From contig NZ_CP051534.1 in the NCBI RefSeq assembly GCF_016748675.1, positions 806,001 through 870,000 on the forward strand: DNA of 64,000 bases, given 5' to 3'. Positions 19,200-28,601 of this stretch are shown here, one piece after another. The stretch comes from Helicobacter pylori. GTDB lineage: Bacteria; Campylobacterota; Campylobacteria; Campylobacterales; Helicobacteraceae. The position numbers and the translations under genes are program-made. The notes under the pieces were generated by a model, which was given only the letters and a program-made list of their open reading frames with translations, made no database searches and was not told where the DNA came from. Within the stretch, counting starts at the first letter, position 1; each line of letters starts with the position of its first letter.

Positions 19200-20421
19200 A
19201 TCCTTAATCTTTTTCCTTATCAAGCGTTATTTGCGTTTTGATAAAAGCCAGCCATTTATTAGCATCACCGCTTTGTTGGCTTTCTTTGGCGTGGCGGTTG
19301 GCGTGATGGTTTTGATTGTGGCTATGGCGATCATGAACGGCATGAGTAAGGAATTTGAAAAAAAGCTTTTTGTGATGAACTACCCCTTAACGCTCTATAC
19401 CACAAGCCCTTATGGGATCAGCGAAGAAGTGGTGCAAGCTTTAGAAAAAAAGTTCCCCAATTTGCTTTTTAGCCCCTATTTGCAAACTCAAAGCCTGATT
19501 AAAAGCGCGCATTCCATGAATGGTGGCGTGGTGTTTGGGGTTGATTTTTCTAAAGAAAGGCGCATCAATGAAGTTTTAAACGACGCCTTAAAAAACACCA
19601 ATACAAACGATCTTTTTAAAAACCCTTTTAATTTGATCGTGGGGAAAAGCTTGAGATACAGCTTGAATTTAGATCTCAATCAAAAAGCCGATTTGTTTTT
19701 CACCGAGTTAGAGCCAACCGGTCTCACGCTCTCCCCTATCATGAAGCGTTTTACCATCAAAGGCGATTTTGATTCAGGGCTAAAATCTTATGACATGAGC
19801 TACATGTATGCTAGCCTTCAAGCCATAAGCGCGATCAGGAGATTGCCTTTAGGGCTTTATGATGGGGTGCATGTCTATTCTAAAGCGCCCATGAAGGATA
19901 TTGAAAATTTACGCAACGCTTTAAAAACCATCAACCACCATGGCATAGGCATTGAAGGGTGGTGGCAACAAAACGGGAATTTTTTCTCGGCGATGGAATT
20001 AGAAAAAAGAGCGTTATTCATTGTGCTCATGCTCATTATTTTAATGGCGTCTTTGAATATCATCAGCTCGCTTTTAATGGTGGTGATGAACAGGCGTAAA
20101 GAAATCGCCCTACTCTTTAGCATGGGGAGCAGCCAAAAAGAAATCCAAAAAACCTTTTTTTATTTGGGCAATATCATTGGTTTGGGCGGTGTGATCCTTG
20201 GGGTGGTTTTAGCGTTTATAAGCATGTATCTTTTAAGCGTGTTCCCTATCATCTCGCTCCCAGCGGATGTTTATGGCATTAACACCTTGCCTTTAGATTT
20301 GTCTTTAATGGATTTTACGCTCACTCTAATAGGCTCTGTGATCATCGTAGGGCTTTCTTCTTATTACCCGTCTAAAAAAGCTTCTACTATTGACGCTTTA
20401 AGCGTGTTAAGGAATGAATAA
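19189..20421 (+). CDS. LolC/LolE-type lipoprotein-releasing permease
   Basis: A 410-residue membrane protein of the MacB/LolCE (FtsX-like) family: one N-terminal membrane helix ([30 protein letters not shown]), a periplasmic domain of about 200 residues and three C-terminal helices with the FtsX core ([28 protein letters not shown]). Such proteins extract lipoproteins from the inner membrane for LolA. The start is a TTG inside the end of secA. Only one permease of this kind is present here, as expected for species using a homodimeric LolF-like protein. Confidence 0.8.
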   Translation: MPNRSLIFFLIKRYLRFDKSQPFISITALLAFFGVAVGVMVLIVAMAIMNGMSKEFEKKLFVMNYPLTLYTTSPYGISEEVVQALEKKFPNLLFSPYLQTQSLIKSAHSMNGGVVFGVDFSKERRINEVLNDALKNTNTNDLFKNPFNLIVGKSLRYSLNLDLNQKADLFFTELEPTGLTLSPIMKRFTIKGDFDSGLKSYDMSYMYASLQAISAIRRLPLGLYDGVHVYSKAPMKDIENLRNALKTINHHGIGIEGWWQQNGNFFSAMELEKRALFIVLMLIILMASLNIISSLLMVVMNRRKEIALLFSMGSSQKEIQKTFFYLGNIIGLGGVILGVVLAFISMYLLSVFPIISLPADVYGINTLPLDLSLMDFTLTLIGSVIIVGLSSYYPSKKASTIDALSVLRNE

Positions 20422-20541
20422 ATTAAAAAAATAAATAATATTGAGATGAAATAAGGCTTTGAGTGTCTGTATTTGACTAACAAAGAAAAATTTTATTCTC
20501 AAAATTAAAAAAACCATAATATTATGCTAGTATTAACGCAC

Positions 20542-20570
20542 GACTTAGTTAAGAATTAACTTTGCAAGTC
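20542..20570 (+). promoter_or_regulatory. Stem-loop in the hofF upstream region
   Basis: GACTT-AGTTAA, loop GAA, TTAACT-(TTGC bulge)-AAGTC forms a compact stem-loop. An A+T-rich block with a -10-like TATGCTAGTATT lies directly before it, so the stem would sit at the 5' end of a transcript. Function unknown. Confidence 0.5.
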
Positions 20571-20596
20571 GGACTTCGTAGAAAAAAGGACGGAAG

Positions 20597-20647
20597 ATGA
20601 ACAGACTGATTAGATGTTTAAGATCTGTAAGAAAAAATTTTCTTTGA
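20597..20647 (+). CDS. Possible 16-residue leader peptide upstream of hofF
   Basis: A short frame encodes MNRLIRCLRSVRKNFL, ATG to TGA, with a well-placed AAGGA 6 bases upstream of the ATG. Four of 16 residues are Arg. It ends in an A/T inverted repeat (AAGAAAA/TTTTCTT). It may be a leader peptide, a small cationic peptide or chance. Only the good ribosome-binding site supports it. Confidence 0.3.
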   Translation: MNRLIRCLRSVRKNFL

Positions 20648-20699
20648 ATGGTGTTGGCTTACTCTATTTAGAATTTTTGGTTTATACTAAGGGTTAAAC

Positions 20700-22199
20700 A
20701 TGAACTACAAAGTTGCATCTGCTAAAAATATCGCAACGCTTCTTTTTTTATTCTCTTCTCAAAGTGAAGCTCTTGATTTGGGTAAAATCGCTAAAATCAA
20801 AGCGGGTGCTGAAAGTTTCTCTAAAGTCGGTTTCAATAACAAACCTATCAACACTAATAAAGGGCTTTACCCTACCGAAACCTTTATGACGATCATGGCT
20901 TACATGCAAGTGGATTTTACGGAGCTCTTGCCCAAAAGCGCTACGGCTAACGGGCATCATTTAGACGGGAGTCTTGGGGGTTGGGGGGGTGCTGTAATTT
21001 ATGATAGCACTAAGGATTTTATTAACGAAGTTACAGGGAAAACCTATGGGGCTATGACTTGGAACTATGTGGGCTATTGGGGCGGTCTTGTGGGGCAAAA
21101 ACCATGGGCTAGTTGTGGGTTAGCCACAGGGAATTTGACTCAAGGCCAATACGATAAGATGACTCAAGCTGAAATGACGCAGTTGTCTAATCAAGAAGCT
21201 TTAGAGGCTTCCACTTGCGCAAAAGGTTATGCCGCTCACACCAGAAACTATGTGATTTATAACGCTTACTTGCGCTACAACTACAAAGATATTTTTGAAA
21301 TTAGGGGTGGGAGATACGAATCCCCAGCGGATTACATGAGTGGTTACAACCAAGGCTTGGATATGACCTTAAACTTAGGGAATTTCAAATTCTGGTGGTT
21401 TAGCTCTTTTGGCCGTGGCTTTGCCTATAACGAGTGGCTTTACAATTTCTATTCGCCTAAAACCTACACTCTTAAAAACGGGCAAACCATAAACCCTGGG
21501 GTGCATGCCTTTTATATCATTTGGAATTACAAGGGTTTTAGCATTCAGCCTTTTGTCTATTTTTCACCCTTTAACGAATACGACCCCAACTTTACGATCA
21601 CTTATGATAGTAACCCCACTTTTACCGGATTAGGGTTTCGCTCTCAAACCGATGTTACCGTGCTTAATCCCTTTTATGCTAAAAGATTTTGGGGCACCTA
21701 TCAATTTGGCATGCCAGCCGGTAAGAACGCGCACAGCTTGATGATCAAACAAAAGTTTGAATGGAATGAATACAATTTTGGTTTTGGGATTTATAAATCC
21801 TTTGGGAACGCTAACTGGATGATAGGCTACCATGGTAACCGCTTGGGCTTTGACTTTTGGACGAACACCGTTTATGCAAACACCCTTAACTCTTTGTCTT
21901 ACATGATGGACGCGAACGCTTTTACCGTGTTTGCCTTTGGCGGTGGGGTGCATAGGAAATTCCTTTGGGGTTTATTGGGGCGTTTGACTTATGGGCCTAG
22001 GGCGAACGAACAAGTCCTATCGCTCAACTTGGGCTATAAATTCACTAAAAATTTCTCAGCCGACATTAAATTTGAATATTATAATGTGTTGATGCATCAA
22101 GGCTATAAAATGGGGTGGAACGGGCCAAAATTGGACAGCCAGCCTGCAACCGATCAAGACAGGAGCCATATTTTCACCGAGATAGTGTGGAAGCTTTAA
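20700..22199 (+). CDS. hofF: HofF-family outer-membrane protein
   Basis: A 499-residue beta-barrel protein with a signal peptide (cleaved near SQSEA-LDLGK) and Hof-family blocks: GAESFSKVGFN, YPTETFMTIMAYMQVD, AHTRNYVIYNAYLRY, ESPADYMSGYNQG, FSSFGRGFAYNEW and FGFGIYKSFGNANW. It ends ...EIVWKL. Compared with hofE it has a roughly 40-residue Gln/Thr/Cys-containing insert (about 138-178) likely to be an extracellular loop with two cysteines. Paralog of the gene at 13.5 kb; substrate unknown. Confidence 0.87.
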   Translation: MNYKVASAKNIATLLFLFSSQSEALDLGKIAKIKAGAESFSKVGFNNKPINTNKGLYPTETFMTIMAYMQVDFTELLPKSATANGHHLDGSLGGWGGAVIYDSTKDFINEVTGKTYGAMTWNYVGYWGGLVGQKPWASCGLATGNLTQGQYDKMTQAEMTQLSNQEALEASTCAKGYAAHTRNYVIYNAYLRYNYKDIFEIRGGRYESPADYMSGYNQGLDMTLNLGNFKFWWFSSFGRGFAYNEWLYNFYSPKTYTLKNGQTINPGVHAFYIIWNYKGFSIQPFVYFSPFNEYDPNFTITYDSNPTFTGLGFRSQTDVTVLNPFYAKRFWGTYQFGMPAGKNAHSLMIKQKFEWNEYNFGFGIYKSFGNANWMIGYHGNRLGFDFWTNTVYANTLNSLSYMMDANAFTVFAFGGGVHRKFLWGLLGRLTYGPRANEQVLSLNLGYKFTKNFSADIKFEYYNVLMHQGYKMGWNGPKLDSQPATDQDRSHIFTEIVWKL

Positions 22200-22212
22200 A
22201 CCCTCTTTAAAT

Positions 22213-22237
22213 AACAACCCTTTTTAAAGGGGTTGTT
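22213..22237 (+). terminator. Terminator-like hairpin after hofF
   Basis: AACAACCC pairs with GGGTTGTT across a TTTTTAAAG loop, 13 bases after the hofF stop. No T run follows. The rest of the 434-base gap to hsdS holds A+T-rich sequence and a copy of a dispersed G/C-rich repeat. Confidence 0.55.
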
Positions 22238-22465
22238 AAAACGCCTAGCCATAAAACAGCCATTAAACAACCATTAAAAAAACCGCTTTAGTGCCTGTTT
22301 TAGGGCTTGTTTTTAAAAAGCGTTAGGATTTTAAACTTTTTTCATTACGCTATGGGCATTTTTGGCTCTGTGATACTAAAACTTTTATTTTTAAAAACGG
22401 GCTTTTATTTGCTTTGTTTTGTCATTTTAAAACTCATTTTAAAGTTTTATTTAAAACTCACTTTA

Positions 22466-22535
22466 TAAGGGGATAGGGGGGTATTTTGAAATAACTCTCC
22501 CCCTACAACCCCCCTTAAGATCCCCCTAAAAGACC
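22466..22535 (-). repeat. Dispersed intergenic repeat, copy 1
   Basis: Read on the minus strand it contains GGGGGGTTGTAGGGGGAGAG followed by TTATTTCAAAATACCCCCC, that is G-run, A/T spacer, C-run. The same arrangement recurs at about 57471-57540 and, in part, at 59108-59148. It lies between the converging hofF and hsdS genes and could form a hairpin through the G and C runs. Confidence 0.65.
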
Positions 22536-22633
22536 GCTTTTTTTAGAAAATATCACTTGCTGCGCAAGCTCTTTTATTATTGATTGTAAAAATTCTTTTT
22601 AGCCTTTTTTAGGTTTTATTTTAGTTGTAAAAC

Positions 22634-23755
22634 TTATTTTTTTAAAACCCTGATTTTAGCGCTCATTAAATCGTGGTTTAAAGCTTTTTTGATGTTTTCA
22701 AATTGGCGTTTTTTGTTTTTAAGGCTTGCGATCTCATTATCCAAAGCGCTTAAAATGTTAGCGATAGCGATTTGTTCGTTTAGAGGGGGTAAAAAAATAG
22801 TCTTTTCTTTATAATCTTTAAAATAAATATGCGGTATTATGCTACCGCTTGTGAAATTTTTAAAATCAAAATTAGATAACAAATAAAATAAAAACTCTGT
22901 TGTTGTTCTATGATTAGCAATTAACGCTCCCATAGTAGATAAAATATTTGTTTTAGGTGGCAAAATCCTTACTCTGCCTACACTTCCATCTTTGACAATA
23001 GAAATATAAGGCTTATCACTAATGAAAGTTGTATCTGTATAGCCTATGAAATTATTCACATCATAGACTTTAATTTTTCCTTGTTGCGTGATTTGTTCTG
23101 CACTTAAATTTGATGTTAAATAGTTGGCAATATCCCCAAGCCTCACTCTTTGCCAATTTTGATTGAAGCCTTTCAAGCGTTTTCTTTGGCTCAATAATTC
23201 AAAGCTTAAAGCTTTTTTAACGCTTTCTTTTTTAAGAATGAGGGCGTCTAAAGAATAAAGATAACGATCCACATCGCTTAAAACGTTAGCGATAGCGATT
23301 TGTTCGTTTAGGGGAGGTAGGGGGATTAAAGTATTTCTAAAATTATCATTATAAAGTCTTAAGATAGTTGTATGTTCTGTATTCCATTTAATATTAGAAT
23401 AAGCATAAAATAAAAAATCATTTTTTACTAATGTTTCATCGTTGTCAATCCAAACAATATTTGAGTCTTGAAAATAAGCGGGTTTTCCGTCATAAATGAC
23501 TGCCCTACCAATAGTTCCGGAAGCAGAAATTAAAATATCGCCTTTTTTTGGAAAAGAATATTTCGTTTTGTATTCTAAAAATAGCTTTTTTGAAATAAAG
23601 GCATCAGCGGTGTTGCCAAATGTGCCTATTTTATAGAATGGAATTTCACCATATCGTGTTGTTTGGTGCTTCATAACTCTTTTACACATGCATGGTTTGC
23701 CAACATCCCCAAGCCTCACTCTTTGCCAATTTAAGGGCAGCATTAATGCGTCCAT
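22634..23755 (-). CDS. hsdS: Type I restriction specificity subunit HsdS (orphan)
   Basis: A 373-residue S subunit with two target-recognition domains (about 1-140 and 200-330), each starting NWQRVRLGD and each followed by a conserved helix PPLNEQIAIAN(V/I)LS. The subunit would give DNA specificity to a type I enzyme. No hsdM or hsdR is next to it, so it is an orphan here and would have to work with subunits encoded elsewhere. The N-terminal repeat (28 bp at 23705-23732 and 23132-23159) and the helix repeat (26 bp at 23285-23310 and 22757-22782) are identical at DNA level, which allows recombination between domains. Each domain is of the short type. Confidence 0.88.
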   Translation of the reverse strand: MDALMLPLNWQRVRLGDVGKPCMCKRVMKHQTTRYGEIPFYKIGTFGNTADAFISKKLFLEYKTKYSFPKKGDILISASGTIGRAVIYDGKPAYFQDSNIVWIDNDETLVKNDFLFYAYSNIKWNTEHTTILRLYNDNFRNTLIPLPPLNEQIAIANVLSDVDRYLYSLDALILKKESVKKALSFELLSQRKRLKGFNQNWQRVRLGDIANYLTSNLSAEQITQQGKIKVYDVNNFIGYTDTTFISDKPYISIVKDGSVGRVRILPPKTNILSTMGALIANHRTTTEFLFYLLSNFDFKNFTSGSIIPHIYFKDYKEKTIFLPPLNEQIAIANILSALDNEIASLKNKKRQFENIKKALNHDLMSAKIRVLKK

Positions 23756-23853
23756 GCGTTCTTTTGAATGGTTTTAAAAAAGATAACGCGCTCTATTTTG
23801 TGCATTTTGCTCCCTTTAAATTTCTAAAACGCTAGCGATAAAAAGGCTCTTTT

Positions 23854-25914
23854 TTAAGCCCTCATCGCGCGCATGGAATTGGCTAAGGCTAAAAGCGTAA
23901 CCCCCACATCGCCAAAGACCGCTTCCCACAAGCTCGCTACCCCCATAAGCCCTAGCACGATAAAAACGGCTTTAATCCCCAAAGCGAACAAGATATTTTG
24001 CCAAATAATGCTCTTAGTTTTTTTAGCGATCGCTAAAACTTTAACTAAAGAGCTTAAGGAGTCATTAGTGATCACAATGTCCGCGCTTTGCTTGCTCAAT
24101 TCTGAGCCTTTCCCCATGCCAATCCCCACATCAGCGCTCGCTAGAGTCGGAGCGTCATTGATGCCATCGCCTACAAAAATCGCCGGGGCTTTATAGCGCT
24201 CTTTAAAGGTTTTAAACACGCTCGTTTTTTCTTCAGGCAACAAACTCGCATGGTATTCACAGCCTAGAGTTTGAGCGATGCTCTCAGTCGCGCTTTTTCT
24301 GTCCCCGCTCAAAATGCAAAAATTTTCTATCCCTTGCGCTTTTAAATCCCTTAAGCACTCTATGGCGTCATCTTTAATCTCATCGCTAATGACGATATAG
24401 CCCACATAAGTTTGGTTAAAAGCCACATGCACGATCGTGCCGTTTTCTTTGGAAGGGCTGTGCGCGATATGGAATTGATCGAGCATTTTTTCATTCCCTG
24501 CGATGATTAGATCCGTATGGCACTGCGCTTTAACCCCCATCCCGCTCAATTCTTCGTAATTTTTAATGTCATGCTGGTGCTTATCGTCCTTTAACATTTC
24601 TTCGCATGCTTTTTGAATGGATAAGGCGATCGGGTGCGTGGATAAGAGCTGCGAGCAAGAAGCGTAATGCAAGACTTCTTCTTTAGAATGCCCGTTTTGT
24701 GGCACAATATCCATCACTTTAAAAACGCCTTTAGTCAAAGTGCCGGTTTTATCAAAGGCGATGCTTTTAGCTTGGGTAAGCACCTCTAAAACATGCACGC
24801 CTTTCATTAAAATGCCCTTTCGGCTCGCCGCTCCCACGCCCCCAAAATACCCTAAAGGCACAGAAATCACTAACGCGCAAGGACAGCTCACCATTAAAGC
24901 CACAAGCCCCCTATAAATCCACTCATCAAAGCTCCCCATAGAAAACAAGGGCGGTAATATGGCGATCATTAAGGCGATGAATAAAACGCTTGGGGTGTAG
25001 TAGCGTGAAAATTTAGTGATAAATTTCTCCGTTTCGCTCTTTTCATTCGTGGCTTGTTGGACTAAATCCACCACTTTAGCGATAGAAGAATCTTTATAAA
25101 GTTTCTCTACTTGGATTTCAAGGACCGCTTTTAAATTCAAACTCCCCCCTAAAACTTTGGAGCGTTCGCTGACATTAACGGGCATGGACTCCCCACTCAA
25201 CGCCCTTTCATCTAGCAAACTTTCGCCCTTAATCACCACGCCATCAACAGGCACTTTTTCGCCGACTTTCACCACCACGATGTCATTGATTCTTAAATCT
25301 TCAGGCGCGACGCTCACTAATGCATCGCCCTTTTTCAAGTAGGCTAAATTAGGAGCGACATCCACCAAAGCCTTAAGGGATTTTTTAGAGCGAGCGATAG
25401 CGAGTTTTTGCAAAAATTCGCCCGCTGAATAAAACACCATGATAGAGACGCTCTCTTCATAAGCCCCCACGCAAAAAGCCGCGATAGTTGCAATGAGCAT
25501 CAAAGCGTTTTCATCAAAAAATTGCCCTTTTCTAAGCCCACGAAACGCCCCTAAAATCACGTCTTTACCGCTTATGAGATACACTAAAGCTAATACCACG
25601 AACACCGCTTTTTCAATCAAAGGGCTAGGATTTAGGTGTAAGATTAAAATCGCGCCTAAAAAGACAGCGATCGTAGCGATGAGTGGGGTAAAACTCAAGG
25701 GCTTTTCTGCGGCCTCTTTAAAAGACAGGCTCAAATGCGGTTCATTTTGCTTAATAAAATCCTTAACTTTTTCAAAATCGCTCGTATCCAAAAACAGCTT
25801 ACTGGTGCTGAAATTGATTTGAGCCTTTTTCACATAGTCTAATTTGTTTAAATCCCTTTCTAATTTAGCCGCGCAATCAGGGCAATCCAAATTATGAATG
25901 TGGTATTCTTGCAT
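23854..25914 (-). CDS. cadA: CadA, heavy-metal P1B-type ATPase
   Basis: A 686-residue efflux ATPase. It has an N-terminal heavy-metal-associated domain with CPDC at 11-14, then membrane helices, the actuator motif LSGESMPV (239-246), the CPC metal site at 344-346 in SCPCALVIS, the phosphorylated Asp388 in DKTGTLT and the hinge [14 protein letters not shown] plus this domain order is typical of Zn/Cd/Co exporters; the H. pylori protein is known to give cadmium and zinc resistance and to influence urease. It stands between orphan hsdS and comM on the same strand. Confidence 0.94.
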   Translation of the reverse strand: MQEYHIHNLDCPDCAAKLERDLNKLDYVKKAQINFSTSKLFLDTSDFEKVKDFIKQNEPHLSLSFKEAAEKPLSFTPLIATIAVFLGAILILHLNPSPLIEKAVFVVLALVYLISGKDVILGAFRGLRKGQFFDENALMLIATIAAFCVGAYEESVSIMVFYSAGEFLQKLAIARSKKSLKALVDVAPNLAYLKKGDALVSVAPEDLRINDIVVVKVGEKVPVDGVVIKGESLLDERALSGESMPVNVSERSKVLGGSLNLKAVLEIQVEKLYKDSSIAKVVDLVQQATNEKSETEKFITKFSRYYTPSVLFIALMIAILPPLFSMGSFDEWIYRGLVALMVSCPCALVISVPLGYFGGVGAASRKGILMKGVHVLEVLTQAKSIAFDKTGTLTKGVFKVMDIVPQNGHSKEEVLHYASCSQLLSTHPIALSIQKACEEMLKDDKHQHDIKNYEELSGMGVKAQCHTDLIIAGNEKMLDQFHIAHSPSKENGTIVHVAFNQTYVGYIVISDEIKDDAIECLRDLKAQGIENFCILSGDRKSATESIAQTLGCEYHASLLPEEKTSVFKTFKERYKAPAIFVGDGINDAPTLASADVGIGMGKGSELSKQSADIVITNDSLSSLVKVLAIAKKTKSIIWQNILFALGIKAVFIVLGLMGVASLWEAVFGDVGVTLLALANSMRAMRA

Positions 25915-25938
25915 TTTCTCTCCCTTATAAAAATCCTT

Positions 25939-27459
25939 TTAAGAAATCTTTCTAAAACTCAGCGCTTTAAGCATGTGAGATTTTTCTATATTCTCGCAAG
26001 CGTTTAAATCCGCAATCGTCCTAGCGACTTTTTTGACCTTATTGACAGAGCGCATGGACAGATTAAACCTTTCAATCGCCTGCTCTAACAACTTTTTTGC
26101 TTCAGCGTTTAAAGGGCAAAATCGTTCTATCTGCTCTTCATTAAGCTTACCATTAAAAGCGCTCTGTTTCCTTAACTTTTGCTGTTTGAAAGCTAATAAT
26201 ACCAATTCATGCATCTCTTTTGAAGTCCAAGAATGCGACGGCGTGTCTTTATAATTCCCCTCTTCCATTTGCACGAACAAATCAATCCTGTCTAAAAAAG
26301 GCTCGCTCAAGCGGTTTTTATACTGCGTGATTTCTCTGTCTTGGCAACGGCATGCTTTGGTGGCGCTGAGTAAATTCCCGCACAAGCAAGGGTTTTGAGC
26401 CCCCACAAATAAAAAAGAGGTTTCGTATTCAATCTTGCTGTGCACTCGTGAGATCACTAATTTATTGTTTTCTAAAGGCTCTCTCAAAGCTTCCAAAATA
26501 TCCTTTTTAAAATGAGGCAATTCATCAAAAAAAAGCATGCCGTTATGCGCTAGCGCGATTTCGCCAGGTTTTGGCTCTCTTAGAGAGCTTGAGCCTAAAA
26601 TGCTGGATTTTGAAGCGCTTTGGTGAGGGTTTCTAAAACTCCTTAAGGGGTAATAGGCGCTGTCTTGCTCGCTTAAAATGCGTAATTTTGTCGCTTCTAG
26701 GATTTCATTCAGGCTTAAGGGAGGCAAGATATAACGCATGCGATTAATAATCATGCTTTTCCCACACCCTGGACTTCCCTCTAAAATCAAGTTATGAAAC
26801 CCAGCGCTAGCGATCAAAGCGGCTTCTTTAGCGACAGCTTGCCCCTTAACTTCTTTAAAATCTAAGGCATAGGCGTCTGAAAAATAATACTCTTTATCGT
26901 TCAATTCTATCGTTTTAAAGGGTAGTTTTTTCGTGTGGGTGTCTGCTTTGGTTTCAGGGTTTTGCAAGATTTCTAACGCTTCTTTAAAATGATCCACAAA
27001 AAAGCATTGCAAATTAGGGATGAGCGAAAAAAGCTCTTCATTCGCCTTAGGTGCAATGACTTTAGCATGGGGGCGCTTAATAGCAATGTCTAAAAGCATG
27101 GGGAAAATGTTAGAATTGGGTTTGATCTTGCCATCAAGCCCTAACTCCCCAAAAGCAAACCACTCTTTAAAAGCCAACTCTTGTTTTTGCAAAGCGATTA
27201 AAAGAGCGATAGGCAAATCAAAATGGCTCCCGGATTTAGGCAAATCTGAAGGGGAAAGGTTGATGGTGATTTTTAAAGGCGGGAAAGTGAAATCGTTATT
27301 TTGTAAAGCCGATTGGACTCGTTGCTTGGCTTCTTGGATAGAGTTATTAGCCAAGCCTGAAATCACAAACGCCGGCAAAGCCCTTGTGAAAGTCGCTTCC
27401 ACAGCCACGATTTCTGCCACCCCCCTTTGCATGGTTGCGCAAAATATCGTGTTGATCAT
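25939..27459 (-). CDS. comM: ComM-like Mg-chelatase/AAA+ ATPase
   Basis: A 506-residue YifB/ComM family protein: N-terminal ChlI-like domain (about 1-170, with LSPSDLPKSGSHFDLPIA), Walker A GSPGCGKS near 228-235, Walker B LFFDELPHF and a C-terminal Mg-chelatase subunit domain (residues from about 400). ComM helicases widen the recombination tract during natural transformation, which fits this highly transformable species. A Cys motif (CLCGNLL...CRC) could bind zinc. It starts 6 bases past the end of def on the same strand. Confidence 0.9.
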   Translation of the reverse strand: MINTIFCATMQRGVAEIVAVEATFTRALPAFVISGLANNSIQEAKQRVQSALQNNDFTFPPLKITINLSPSDLPKSGSHFDLPIALLIALQKQELAFKEWFAFGELGLDGKIKPNSNIFPMLLDIAIKRPHAKVIAPKANEELFSLIPNLQCFFVDHFKEALEILQNPETKADTHTKKLPFKTIELNDKEYYFSDAYALDFKEVKGQAVAKEAALIASAGFHNLILEGSPGCGKSMIINRMRYILPPLSLNEILEATKLRILSEQDSAYYPLRSFRNPHQSASKSSILGSSSLREPKPGEIALAHNGMLFFDELPHFKKDILEALREPLENNKLVISRVHSKIEYETSFLFVGAQNPCLCGNLLSATKACRCQDREITQYKNRLSEPFLDRIDLFVQMEEGNYKDTPSHSWTSKEMHELVLLAFKQQKLRKQSAFNGKLNEEQIERFCPLNAEAKKLLEQAIERFNLSMRSVNKVKKVARTIADLNACENIEKSHMLKALSFRKIS

Positions 27460-27464
27460 GGTTG

Positions 27465-27989
27465 TTACTCGCGTTTTTGTTGTTTTTGCAGCTCTTTGAG
27501 TTCTTTTTCAAATTTCTTACGCTTCAAAAGGGATAATTTATCCACGAATAACACGCCATTGAGATGATCGATCTCATGCTGAATGGCTACGGCTAAAAGC
27601 TCGCTCGCTTCTAAAACTTTCATTTCAGCGAAGCGGTTTTGATACTCTATCTTAACCTTTTCAAAACGCTCCACCTCTTCATAAAACCCCGGCACAGACA
27701 AGCACCCTTCTTTATACATTATTGTTCCCCCAGTTTCTATCCATTTAGGGTTAATGATTTCTAGGCAATCCTCTTTGTGTTGCACGCCGTCTTCTTGCGG
27801 GAGGTTGATAATGAGCATTCTTAAAGGCAAGCCCACTTGAATAGCGGCCAAGCCTATCCCCTCACTAGCGATCATGGTTTCATACATATCGTCTAGTTGT
27901 TGGTGGAGTTTTGAATCAAAAGAAACGACCTCTTTAGAAATCGTTCTTAAGATTTTAGAAGGGTAATGGATAATCTCTAATAACGCCAT
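27465..27989 (-). CDS. def: Def, peptide deformylase
   Basis: Removes the formyl group from nascent proteins. All three family motifs are present in the 174 residues: GIGLAAIQ (44-51), EGCLSVP (with metal ligand C96) and QHEIDHLNG (H138, E139, H142). Size is normal. It lies 4 bases after clpP on the same strand, in a tig-clpP-def-comM run. Confidence 0.97.
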   Translation of the reverse strand: MALLEIIHYPSKILRTISKEVVSFDSKLHQQLDDMYETMIASEGIGLAAIQVGLPLRMLIINLPQEDGVQHKEDCLEIINPKWIETGGTIMYKEGCLSVPGFYEEVERFEKVKIEYQNRFAEMKVLEASELLAVAIQHEIDHLNGVLFVDKLSLLKRKKFEKELKELQKQQKRE

Positions 27990-27993
27990 GCAA

Positions 27994-28584
27994 TCACTTC
28001 ACATTTTTCTGCAACACTTTATCAATCAAGCCATATTCTTTAGCTTCTTTAGCGCTCATGTAAAAATCCCTATCCGTGTCTTTAGCGATTTGTTCCAAAC
28101 TCTGCCCTGAGTTTTGAGCTAAAATAGAATTCATCAAACCCTTAAGCCTGAGAATTTCGTTAGAAATGATTTCAATATCGCTCGCTTGCCCTTGAGCCCC
28201 CCCTAAAGGCTGGTGGATCATAATCCTTGAATGGGGCAGTGAAAAGCGCTTGCCCTTAGCCCCACAGCTCAGTAAAAACGCCCCCATAGAAGCCGCTTGA
28301 CCGATGCAAATCGTGGAAACATCAGGGCGGATAAAATTCATGGTGTCATAAATGCTAAGACCGCTTGTTATCACCCCACCGGGAGAATTGATATACAAGC
28401 CAATGTCTTTTTCAGGGTCTTCGGCTTCCAAAAACAAGAGTTGGGCCACGATAGAAGACGCCACGCTGTCATTAATTTCACCGCTCAACAAAACAATGCG
28501 ATCCTTTAAAAGGCGTGAGTAAATATCATAGCTGCGCTCCCCACGATCGGTATTCTCTATTACATAAGGAATGTATCCCATCAT
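27994..28584 (-). CDS. clpP: ClpP, ATP-dependent protease proteolytic subunit
   Basis: A 196-residue serine peptidase forming the Clp chamber. Catalytic triad visible as S99 ([10 protein letters not shown]), H124 (IMIHQP) and D173, counting from the first of two Met codons; the second Met gives the usual numbering 98/123/172. INSPGG and [12 protein letters not shown] are typical. Follows tig by 17 bases, an arrangement seen in many bacteria, linking folding and proteolysis. Confidence 0.97.
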   Translation of the reverse strand: MMGYIPYVIENTDRGERSYDIYSRLLKDRIVLLSGEINDSVASSIVAQLLFLEAEDPEKDIGLYINSPGGVITSGLSIYDTMNFIRPDVSTICIGQAASMGAFLLSCGAKGKRFSLPHSRIMIHQPLGGAQGQASDIEIISNEILRLKGLMNSILAQNSGQSLEQIAKDTDRDFYMSAKEAKEYGLIDKVLQKNVK

Positions 28585-28601
28585 CTCTCCTTTTTAGCCG
28601 T

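Noticed and set aside
20748-20960. Minus-strand frame inside hofF, and similar long antisense frames in acnB, fecA2 and others
   Set aside because: All lie wholly within strong coding frames on the other strand and have no signal, domain or start site of their own.
22634-25914. Genomic island around hsdS-cadA
   Set aside because: Gene order matches the common H. pylori chromosome here, and no integrase, tRNA border or repeat supports an island.
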